From Gammaproteobacteria bacterium RIFCSPHIGHO2_12_FULL_41_20 (GTDB lineage: Bacteria; Pseudomonadota; Gammaproteobacteria; DSM-16500): 64,000 nt of DNA. The translations under genes and the position numbers were made by a program. The notes beneath the pieces were generated by a model, which did no database searches, was not told the origin of the DNA, and saw only the letters and a list, made by a program, of their open reading frames with translations. Positions within the stretch are counted from its first letter, which is position 1. Each line of letters begins with the position of its first letter. The stretch spans positions 45,769 through 109,768 of the forward strand of contig MGYC01000022.1 in NCBI GenBank assembly GCA_001801575.1. The letters are read 5' to 3'. Shown in pieces: positions 57,026 through 64,000 of the stretch.

Positions 57026-57452
57026 ACAGCGTGGTTCGCGTCGTTTACTGTCTGAAATCAATGTCGTGCCATTTATTGATGTGATGTTGGTATTGTTGGT
57101 TATTTTTATGATCACCACACCCTTGTTGACGCAAGGAGTTAAGGTGGATTTACCTAAAACTACGACCAAAGCATTGCCGCCGCAGCAAAAAGAGCCTTTA
57201 ATTGTGACAGTGGATGCCACAGGTAATTTTTATCTAAATATCGCTGATAAACCCAGTGTACCGATTACACCGCGAGCATTAAGTAATCTTGTGTCTACAC
57301 AATTGGCGTCTTCTGACAATACGGAGCAACGTCCGGTGTTAGTAAAGGGAGATAAAAATACCAATTATGGGAAAGTGGTGGAAGCAATGGCATTGCTACA
57401 ACAAGCTGGGGCCAAGAGTGTGGGGTTGATGACTGAACCGATACAGCCATGA
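57012..57452 (+). CDS. tolR: Tol-Pal system protein TolR
   Basis: 146 residues, ExbD/TolR family. One N-terminal helix with the proton-carrying Asp in INVVPFIDVMLVLLVIFMI, then a periplasmic domain. Overlaps tolQ by 14 nt and tolA by 4 nt, so the three are coupled. Confidence 0.95.
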   Translation: MAYLEQRGSRRLLSEINVVPFIDVMLVLLVIFMITTPLLTQGVKVDLPKTTTKALPPQQKEPLIVTVDATGNFYLNIADKPSVPITPRALSNLVSTQLASSDNTEQRPVLVKGDKNTNYGKVVEAMALLQQAGAKSVGLMTEPIQP

Positions 57453-58228
57453 TGTTACCTAAAAAAAATTCTAATTATTTTTTTTCTTCTTTAGCTATTC
57501 ATATGGCTATTTTAGTAGTATTTGTCGTGAGTTTTGGATTGGTAACACCTATGCCTGTTGTACAGCAATCCAATGATAAGCAAAATACGATACAAGCTTC
57601 TGTAGTGACTAACATTGCTAAGGTTGCGCCAACTCCACCTGCACGCACCACTCCTTCTCCGCAAGTGAAAGCTCTTTTAGAGCCGAAAGCGGAGAAGAGC
57701 AAACTATTACCGGCTAAAACTACCGATGATGCGATTGCGATTACGAAGAAGAAAGCGGAAAAGAAAAAGCCAAGTTTTTTACCGGATGATTTACTCGCCG
57801 ATTTAAAAAAACATGTAAGTGAAAAAAAGCAGGTAAAGCAAAAATCTTTAAAAACTTTATTTGCTAAATCATTAGAACAACAAATTGCCGCAGAAAAAAA
57901 TGCGGCTGATGCGGCGAAAACCTTGCAAATGCAGGGAGTTATCAATAAATATAAAGCATTAATTTTGCAATCGATTAGCCAACACTGGTTGGTACCACCG
58001 CATGCGAATAAACGCATGTTTAGTGAGTTACTGATTCGCCTTGCACCAGATGGTACAGTATTAGATGTGCAACTGGTAAAAAGTAGTGGAGATCCAGCGT
58101 TGGATCGTTCAGCAAGGGCTGCTATATTTAAGGCATCGCCGTTACCTGTGCCTACAAAAAATGAAGAGTTTGAGCCATTTCGGCAGTTTGCATTAAAAGT
58201 GCGGCCGGAGGATGTATTGATGCAGTAG
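57449..58228 (+). CDS. tolA: Tol-Pal system protein TolA
   Basis: 259 residues. N-terminal helix (about 10-32), then a Lys/Ala-rich helical stretch (80-160) that spans the periplasm, and a C-terminal domain (KALILQSISQHWLVPPHANKRM, DVQLVKSSGDPALDRSARAAI) that contacts Pal and TolB. Shorter than the E. coli protein because the middle helix is short. Confidence 0.93.
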   Translation: MMLPKKNSNYFFSSLAIHMAILVVFVVSFGLVTPMPVVQQSNDKQNTIQASVVTNIAKVAPTPPARTTPSPQVKALLEPKAEKSKLLPAKTTDDAIAITKKKAEKKKPSFLPDDLLADLKKHVSEKKQVKQKSLKTLFAKSLEQQIAAEKNAADAAKTLQMQGVINKYKALILQSISQHWLVPPHANKRMFSELLIRLAPDGTVLDVQLVKSSGDPALDRSARAAIFKASPLPVPTKNEEFEPFRQFALKVRPEDVLMQ

Positions 58229-58251
58229 TTTCATATTTTTAGAGGACTTTT

Positions 58252-59514
58252 ATGATACAACAGCTATTTCGTATGTTAACCCTGATTACCATGATGCTTT
58301 TATCTTTTTCTACCATGGCTATGTTAAATTTAGAATTAACTCGTGGTATGGCAGGCGCAGTGCCAATTGCAGTAATTCCTTTTGTAGTGCAAGGTGCAAC
58401 ACCACCTCAAGATGTCTCTGCTATTATTAGCAATGATTTACAAAACAGTGGGCGTTTTAAAGTTTATGCACAGAACTCAACCAATGTAGATGAAGTAGTA
58501 CAAGGCAGCATTCAGTCACTAGGGGGAGATCGCTATCAAGTCAGTTTTCAATTATTAGAGTCTTTTAAAAAGAAAGGAGGCGGTGGCCCAGCGGTACTAG
58601 ATAAAAAATACACAGTTCCAGGTGACCAGCTGCGCGCCTTGGCACACCATATTAGCGACTTGATTTATCAACAAGTAATTGGGGTTAGAGGCGTGTTTTC
58701 TACTAAGTTAGCCTATGTGGTTGTGCAGCGTTCTGTGCAAGGGCAAACACGTTATATTTTAGAAGTGTGTGATCAAGACGGTTATAACCCACGAGCTTTA
58801 CTGACTTCTTATGATCCTATTATGTCGCCAGCGTGGTCGCCGAATGGCAAGCAAATTGCCTATGTATCATTTGAAAAACGTCGTGCGGCGATTTATCTAG
58901 AGGACGTAGCAACAGGGACACGACGTTTAATCAGTGAATTTCCGGGTATTAATGGTGCGCCTGCTTGGTCACCAGATGGGAGAAAATTAGCATTAGTGTT
59001 ATCTAAGAGCGGTTCTCCCAATATTTATATTATGGATATGGCAACATATGAACTTACGCAGTTAACCCATGATTGGTATATTAATACGGAGCCAGCTTGG
59101 TCTCCGAATGGCAAATCCTTATTATTTACCTCTAATCGCGGTGGTGGCCCACAGATTTATCAAATGAATTTGAGTTCGGGTGGGATATCCCGTATTACTT
59201 ATGATGGCAGCTATAATGCGCGCGCTTCATTTACCCCAGATGGTGATCATATTGTCTTTAACCATAAAGAAGGGGGTGCGTATCAAATTGGGGTTTTAGA
59301 TTTAGATACGGGGACATTTCGTGCGCTAACTACAACGGGTTTAGATAATGATTCACCTAGCATTGCGCCTAATGGCAGCATGGTATTGTATGATGCGATT
59401 GATGGCAATCGCAGTGTGCTAGCCATGGTGTCGACGGATGGTCGTGTACAATTGCGCTTACCGGCAAGAAATGGTGAAGCCCAAGATCCTGCTTGGTCAC
59501 CATTTCTATCATAG
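58252..59514 (+). CDS. tolB: Tol-Pal system protein TolB
   Basis: 420 residues with a signal peptide (about 1-23). N-terminal domain, then a six-bladed beta-propeller with repeated AWSPNGK/AWSPDGR units (near 197, 241, 285, 415). It binds Pal or OmpA in the periplasm and is released by TolA. A truncated miniature-element end follows at 59521. Confidence 0.96.
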   Translation: MIQQLFRMLTLITMMLLSFSTMAMLNLELTRGMAGAVPIAVIPFVVQGATPPQDVSAIISNDLQNSGRFKVYAQNSTNVDEVVQGSIQSLGGDRYQVSFQLLESFKKKGGGGPAVLDKKYTVPGDQLRALAHHISDLIYQQVIGVRGVFSTKLAYVVVQRSVQGQTRYILEVCDQDGYNPRALLTSYDPIMSPAWSPNGKQIAYVSFEKRRAAIYLEDVATGTRRLISEFPGINGAPAWSPDGRKLALVLSKSGSPNIYIMDMATYELTQLTHDWYINTEPAWSPNGKSLLFTSNRGGGPQIYQMNLSSGGISRITYDGSYNARASFTPDGDHIVFNHKEGGAYQIGVLDLDTGTFRALTTTGLDNDSPSIAPNGSMVLYDAIDGNRSVLAMVSTDGRVQLRLPARNGEAQDPAWSPFLS

Positions 59515-59520
59515 AGAACG

Positions 59521-59538
59521 AATTGTCAACAGACCCTA
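59521..59538. repeat. solo end of a family B element
   Basis: AATTGTCAACAGACCCTA equals the right end of the palindrome at 56224-56278, with no opposing arm nearby. It is a relic in the 76-bp tolB-pal gap. Confidence 0.6.
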
Positions 59539-59590
59539 ATTCTAGGTATACTTCTCGGTCTAATATAGATAGCAAGAGGGAGGAGATAAT

Positions 59591-60118
59591 ATGAGTTTCA
59601 AACAGTGGATAAAGGTAATCGTGTTGGGGGGCAGCTTGTTAACTCTCGCTGCTTGTTCGTCTATGCACAAAAAGAATCAGGCAGATATTAATGATGCCAA
59701 TGCCGCGTATGGTAGTGAAGCGCAAGCATCTGGTGTTGGTGAAGGAGCTAATTTTGGTGACCAGGGGCCAACTGGAGACCAACAGCTATCGAAACGTGTT
59801 TATTATTTTAATTTTGACAGCAGTATGCTTCGTGATGAAGATAAACCGGCATTGGCAGCGAATGCAAATTACTTAGTGGCGCATTCTAATGTAAAAATTT
59901 TACTTGAAGGCCACACTGATCCGCGTGGAAGTCGCGAATACAATATTGGTCTCGGCGAACGACGTGCTAAAGCTGTTGCAACCTTTCTGCAGTCTAAAGG
60001 TGTCAATGCATCGCAAATCCGTGTGCTTAGCTATGGCGCAGAAAAGTTAGCAGCACCAGGTCATACAGAGTCGGACTATCAATTAGATCGTCGTGTTGTA
60101 GTTGTGTATTTAAAGTAA
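59591..60118 (+). CDS. pal: peptidoglycan-associated lipoprotein Pal
   Basis: 175 residues. Lipoprotein signal with lipobox LTLAACSS (Cys22), linker, then the OmpA-C domain: VYYFNFDSSMLRDEDKP, LLEGHTDPRGSREYNIGLGERRA (cited in part) and SYGAEKLAAPGHTESDYQLDRRV. Anchors the outer membrane to peptidoglycan. GAGGGAGGAG precedes the start. Confidence 0.97.
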   Translation: MSFKQWIKVIVLGGSLLTLAACSSMHKKNQADINDANAAYGSEAQASGVGEGANFGDQGPTGDQQLSKRVYYFNFDSSMLRDEDKPALAANANYLVAHSNVKILLEGHTDPRGSREYNIGLGERRAKAVATFLQSKGVNASQIRVLSYGAEKLAAPGHTESDYQLDRRVVVVYLK

Positions 60119-60122
60119 TCCT

Positions 60123-61079
60123 ATGACATATTCTCGGCTAGTGCGTTACTTGTTTGCCATATTGTGCTGCAGTGTAGCCATCCCTGTTCTGGCAGAACAA
60201 GCACCCGTTTATGAGGCGGATAGTTATCCGCCTTTCGATGGTGAAGTTCCTGCTTCTCAGGCATCTAAACCTGTTCAGCCTTCTTCTGTGGCTGTAGGAG
60301 ATAGTGCTCAATTAGGCGCACAACAACGGTTAGCACACATAGAGCAACAGCTGCGTCAATTGCAGAGTACAGATTATCCGGCACGTCTTGATGCATTGCA
60401 AAATGAGGTGCAAACGTTACGTGGCCAGGTAGAGGAGTTGACACATAAATTACAGCAAGTACAAAGCCAGCAAAGTACGCTTTACGCTGATTTGGACAAA
60501 CGCTTGGCCAGTAAAAGTGTAGCAGCAGCGTCGGCTTCCACTAACAATATAGCGCGAGATAATGATGAAGAAGCGGATAAGGGCACAGCTGCCTCGGTAG
60601 TAAGTAAGTCATCACCAGTTGCAGCAGAGCCAGACGTTCTGACAAAGCCAATGGTTGCGACTACCAAATCGAGCAGCACCCAACCTGATGTGATTGAGGA
60701 GCAGCAAATTTATCAAACTGCATATAATTTAATTAAACAAAAGAAATATAAGGATGCAGTGCAAGTATTACAAGGCATGTTGCGGAAATACCCTGCAGGG
60801 CAATTTGCTGCTAATGCACATTATTGGTTAGGGGAATTGTACGGATTAATGGGGAAAAATACCGAAGCGTTAACTGAATTTAATACTGTGGTGAAAAACT
60901 ATCCGGACAGCCCTCGAGTTGCTGATGCGGAACTTAAACTAGGCTTATTATATGTGGCCCAATCTAAGTGGGCGGAAGCAAAAACTACGTTTAAGAAAGT
61001 AATAACCCGTTATCCAGGTACAGCTTCAGCTCGACTTGCTACCGAGCAATTAAAACAATTAAAAGAAGCTGGACATTAA
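60123..61079 (+). CDS. cpoB: cell division coordinator CpoB (YbgF)
   Basis: 318 residues. Signal peptide (to about 25), a coiled coil (about 62-125, LAHIEQQLRQLQS, EVQTLRGQVEEL), a Ser/Ala linker, then C-terminal tetratricopeptide repeats (IYQTAYNLIKQKKYKDAVQVL, NAHYWLGELYGLMGKNTEALTEF, DAELKLGLLYVAQSKW). It links Tol-Pal with peptidoglycan synthesis. Four nt after pal. Confidence 0.94.
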   Translation: MTYSRLVRYLFAILCCSVAIPVLAEQAPVYEADSYPPFDGEVPASQASKPVQPSSVAVGDSAQLGAQQRLAHIEQQLRQLQSTDYPARLDALQNEVQTLRGQVEELTHKLQQVQSQQSTLYADLDKRLASKSVAAASASTNNIARDNDEEADKGTAASVVSKSSPVAAEPDVLTKPMVATTKSSSTQPDVIEEQQIYQTAYNLIKQKKYKDAVQVLQGMLRKYPAGQFAANAHYWLGELYGLMGKNTEALTEFNTVVKNYPDSPRVADAELKLGLLYVAQSKWAEAKTTFKKVITRYPGTASARLATEQLKQLKEAGH

Positions 61080-61085
61080 TTTTAT

Positions 61086-61119
61086 CCCTTCTCCCCCACA
61101 TTTTTTGTGGGGGAGAGGG
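61086..61119 (+). repeat. hairpin between cpoB and queE
   Basis: CCCTTCTCCCCCACA pairs with TGTGGGGGAGAGGG around a T-rich loop. Same class as the hairpins inside the nuo operon. The queE start lies 14 nt downstream, so it may hide or space the ribosome site. Confidence 0.55.
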
Positions 61120-61132
61120 TGGGGGAGAGGGG

Positions 61133-61774
61133 GTGGCTCGATTACGCATTACTGAAATTTTTTGTTCACTACAGGGTGAAACGCGAACCGTAGGCATCCC
61201 AACCACATTTATTCGCCTGACTGGCTGTCCATTGCGCTGCCATTATTGTGATACCAGCTATGCATTTCAGGGGGGAGCTTGGTATGACATGGCAACCGTC
61301 TTAGAACGAGTCCGTGCTTATGGCGCATCTTATGTTACGGTGACAGGCGGTGAACCATTAGCACAAAAGGCCTGCTTTGAATTGCTGCAGCAATTATGTG
61401 ATAGTGGCTACCATGTTTCTCTAGAGACTAGCGGGGCTTTAGATATTACCCAAGTCGATAATCGAGTGATTAAGGTAGTAGATATTAAAACACCAGGCTC
61501 TGGTATGGTGGATGAGAATAATTGGCAAAATATCAAAGCCTTATTTCCAGATGATCAAGTGAAATTTGTGATTTGTCATCGCGTTGATTATGAATGGGCA
61601 AAGTCGATTATGGAGCAATATCAACTTTCACAAGTTTGTGAGATTTTATTTTCTCCTAGCTATACCCAGCTAACAGCACGGGAATTGGCGGATTGGATAG
61701 TGCAAGATCGCTTACCCGTGCGTTTTCAGCTACAGCTCCATAAATATTTATGGGGAGAAGAGCCTGGACGTTGA
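61133..61774 (+). CDS. queE: 7-carboxy-7-deazaguanine synthase
   Basis: 213 residues, radical SAM enzyme making the 7-carboxy-7-deazaguanine precursor of queuosine. Cluster ligands are in RLTGCPLRCHYCDTSYAF (CxxxCxxC), preceded by SLQGETRTVGIPTTFIR; the SAM-binding VTVTGGEP follows. GTG start at 61133. queA is at 26643; no tgt or queC/D/F is seen in the window. Confidence 0.95.
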   Translation: MARLRITEIFCSLQGETRTVGIPTTFIRLTGCPLRCHYCDTSYAFQGGAWYDMATVLERVRAYGASYVTVTGGEPLAQKACFELLQQLCDSGYHVSLETSGALDITQVDNRVIKVVDIKTPGSGMVDENNWQNIKALFPDDQVKFVICHRVDYEWAKSIMEQYQLSQVCEILFSPSYTQLTARELADWIVQDRLPVRFQLQLHKYLWGEEPGR

Positions 61775-61826
61775 TATTTTTGAGGAAATCAGTAATATAC
61801 CCATTCACATTATTTTCGTCTCTTTG

Positions 61827-61899
61827 GGGCCGTTAGCTCAGTTGGTAGAGCAGCAGGCTTTTAACCTGTTGGTCCTGCGTTCGAATCGCAGACGGCCCA
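61827..61899 (+). tRNA. tRNA-Lys, anticodon UUU
   Basis: Acceptor GGGCCGT pairs with ACGGCCC; D-arm TAGCTCAGTTGGTAGAGCA; anticodon loop CTTTTAA gives TTT; T-arm GTTCGAATC. Discriminator A at 61899, CCA not encoded. Confidence 0.97.
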
Positions 61900-61940
61900 T
61901 CATCTAAAATCGGGTTCTTGCATAACAGGGATTGTAACCT

Positions 61941-64000
61941 ATGCTTGCTCGTGATTTGTCTCATCCTACAAATCCAATTTCTCTTACCTCCATGAGCGCT
62001 TTGGAGCAAAAGCTATATAATCTTTCTTTAGATTTTGGTGGGGTGACTGTAGAAGCTATTCAGCGATACCTTGTGTGGATAAAACAACTCTATATAGAAA
62101 CATACAATAAGATTGCAGCTTTGCAAATTTCTTCAGAGCGAATAAGTTTTTCAACGGTAGTGCAGCCATTAATTAATCTAGATATTTACACTGAAAAAGC
62201 AAAACAATTATGCGTATTTTCCAGAGAGATTCATGTAGATGAGGCAGTACGTACCGCAAGTACTGAAGCAGGGAAAGAGCTAGAAAGCCTGCAGATAGAT
62301 TGTGAACAGCGCACCGAGGTGTTTCGTGTGTTGCATCTATATGAAATCGGTAATTATGTAGATGAAAGGCTACAATTACACCCAGAAGATAACCAATACT
62401 TTAAAGAGTTAATGGCTGATTTTCGACAGCACGGGTTATATGTGGCAGATGAGATAGCGCAGCATCGAGTTGCTGAGATTAGAAAAAAAATTTCTGCGCT
62501 AAATATTCAGTTTATGCAAAATCTCAATGAGGAAAAGACTAGTTTTGTTATGTCAGCTCAAGCATTAGATGGGCTACCTAAAGATTGGTTTACTAAAGAG
62601 CGAGAGGTAGAACCAGGTCTATATAAAATAACGCTAAAATATCCAGATATAGATATGATTTTGGGCTATGCAACAAATAGAGACACCCGTAAAACATTAT
62701 TTCTTGCTTTTGAGAGACGCTGCGTGGCAGAAAATCTTCCTATTCTAAAAGAGATACTATTACTAAGGAATGAGTTAGCGCAACTACTGGGTTATAAAAC
62801 GTATGCGGATTATATGGCTGAAACAAGCATGCTTGGAGATAGTCAAAGGATTAAAGAGTTTTTAGATGAAGTTAACCAGCGATTTACGCCTTTGTTGAAA
62901 AAAAATTTCAGCGATTTGACTGACTTTGCGCGTAATTATGAGCACGATAGTGCTTTTCAATTAACCATGTACGATATGCGTTATTATATGCGGTTGCGCG
63001 AAGAAGTACTGTTTGCGGTGGATACCGAAACGGTGAAGCAATACTTCCCAGAGGAAAAGGTGATAAATGGTACTCTACATATTTATGCGCAACTGTTAGG
63101 GTTGCGATTTATTGAAAAAAAGCAACAGCCAAGATGGCAAGCCGATGTAAGGTATTTTGAAGTTTATAATACGGACTCTGCCTTGCCTATGCAGGGGGCT
63201 TTTTATTTAGACTTGTACCCCCGAGAAGGTAAGTATGTGGCTGCTGAGGCTATAGTGCTACAAAGCGGTGGTGATATTGCTCACCTTAGCGGTATTTCTG
63301 GGGATAGATTGCCTTGTATAGCAGCAATGCTTGGTAATTTTACCAAGCATGGAAATTTGTCATTCGAAGAGGTGCTAACCTTTTTTCATGAGTTCGGCCA
63401 TTTGATGCACTTTATTTGTTCGAATAATAGATTGACTAGTAATAATGGAGCATATACGGCAATAGGTTTTGTTGAAGCACCATCACAAATGCTGGAAAAT
63501 TGGTGTTACGAGCCAGATGTTTTACGGATTATAAGTGCACATCCGCAAACTCAAGCCCCGCTGCCACAAGATATAGCCATGAAGATCAGAGATAACAAAA
63601 GAATGTACGCAGGGTATAATTATAAAAGTCAATTAGCTTATGCTTATTTTGATTACTTTATACATACCCTATCAGCTGAACAATTACAGGAGCTAGATTT
63701 ACAGCTCTATTATAATCAACTACAGGTACAGATAATGCAATTACCCGCTATGCCTGATGCGTGTTTTCCTGCAACATTTGAGCATATCGTGGGTGGTTAT
63801 GAGGCTGGGTATTATGGGTATATACTATCAGAAATTTATGCGGCGGATATGTATGCAACAGCTTTTCAAACAGATCCACTATCGGTTACTAGCGGTATGA
63901 GGTATCGTCGTTGTATTTTAGAACCAGGTGCTTCGCAAAACGGTATGGATATGCTGCGTATATTCTTGGGTAGAGAGCCGCGTATGGATGCATTTCTCGA
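61941..64000 (+). CDS. M3-family zinc oligopeptidase (3' end beyond window)
   Basis: Open from ATG 61941 to the right edge, 686 codons, so the C-terminus is missing. The zinc site is EEVLTFFHEFGHLMHFI near residue 480 (HEFGH), with the third ligand Glu expected in AIGFVEAPSQMLENW. The C-terminal EHIVGGYEAGYYGYILSEIYAADMY (cited in part) is the thimet-oligopeptidase/Dcp signature. Such enzymes degrade short peptides in the cytoplasm. AACAGGG precedes the start; tRNA-Lys lies 41 bp upstream. Confidence 0.93.
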   Translation, partial: MLARDLSHPTNPISLTSMSALEQKLYNLSLDFGGVTVEAIQRYLVWIKQLYIETYNKIAALQISSERISFSTVVQPLINLDIYTEKAKQLCVFSREIHVDEAVRTASTEAGKELESLQIDCEQRTEVFRVLHLYEIGNYVDERLQLHPEDNQYFKELMADFRQHGLYVADEIAQHRVAEIRKKISALNIQFMQNLNEEKTSFVMSAQALDGLPKDWFTKEREVEPGLYKITLKYPDIDMILGYATNRDTRKTLFLAFERRCVAENLPILKEILLLRNELAQLLGYKTYADYMAETSMLGDSQRIKEFLDEVNQRFTPLLKKNFSDLTDFARNYEHDSAFQLTMYDMRYYMRLREEVLFAVDTETVKQYFPEEKVINGTLHIYAQLLGLRFIEKKQQPRWQADVRYFEVYNTDSALPMQGAFYLDLYPREGKYVAAEAIVLQSGGDIAHLSGISGDRLPCIAAMLGNFTKHGNLSFEEVLTFFHEFGHLMHFICSNNRLTSNNGAYTAIGFVEAPSQMLENWCYEPDVLRIISAHPQTQAPLPQDIAMKIRDNKRMYAGYNYKSQLAYAYFDYFIHTLSAEQLQELDLQLYYNQLQVQIMQLPAMPDACFPATFEHIVGGYEAGYYGYILSEIYAADMYATAFQTDPLSVTSGMRYRRCILEPGASQNGMDMLRIFLGREPRMDAFL

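Noticed and set aside
57499-58017. Cys/Phe-rich minus-strand frame opposite tolA
   Set aside because: The composition is the mirror of the Lys/Ala-rich tolA helix, not a real gene.

Overview
The window reads as chromosome of a gammaproteobacterium of moderate-to-low GC, most like the Legionellales/Coxiellaceae group. Reasons: the order tpiA-secG-tRNA-Leu next to a full 14-gene nuo operon, ankyrin-repeat proteins and other effector-like orphans, PbgA/YejM-type envelope biology, and many small palindromic repeats with the TCATCCTGAGCG core. The genus is inference; no 16S rRNA or species marker is present.

Layout. (1) 1-1000: a RelE/ParD-like toxin-antitoxin pair on the minus strand, split by a palindromic miniature element. 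(2) 1193-2456: tpiA, secG, tRNA-Leu(GAG). (3) 2457-11150: an accessory block between the tRNA and nuoA. It holds a POT-family peptide transporter behind an (AAAC)8 tract that places its 5' end out of frame with every upstream start, a 445-residue orphan, a 48-residue candidate peptide precursor missed by ordinary gene length cut-offs, an E1-like/rhodanese fusion, a YcaO enzyme and a TfuA protein, then a small HTH-like gene and an ankyrin gene. I read this as an undescribed RiPP (modified peptide) locus, probably thioamide-forming, with a phase-variable transporter. (4) 11204-25733: nuoA-N, complex I. (5) 25754-35069: an ankyrin-like gene, a small minus-strand ORF, queA-yajC-secD-secF-suhB, a membrane protein, trmJ and a STAS-like orphan. 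(6) 35227-45036: an envelope/glycan cluster (YejM-like protein, ArnT-like membrane proteins, a dolichyl-phosphate-sugar-synthase-like GT2, methyltransferase, UGM-like flavoprotein, epimerase). (7) 45095-50103: pseudogene remnant, two pilin-like genes, wrbA-like gene, SDR and two orphan helical proteins. (8) 50317-61774: fmdB-like, DUF502, aspS, yebC, ruvC-ruvA-ruvB, tolQ-R-A-B-pal-cpoB, queE. (9) tRNA-Lys(UUU) and an M3 oligopeptidase running off the right edge.

A second theme is miniature inverted-repeat elements. Several have target-site duplications readable directly in the sequence: perfect 9 bp around 49119-49291, 8 of 9 bp around 5528-5672, a decayed 9 bp around 537-742, and TA dinucleotides around 45997-46067 and 56224-56278. 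They have split a toxin-antitoxin overlap, separated the peptide precursor from its enzymes, and filled the space upstream of tolQ where ybgC often lies in relatives.
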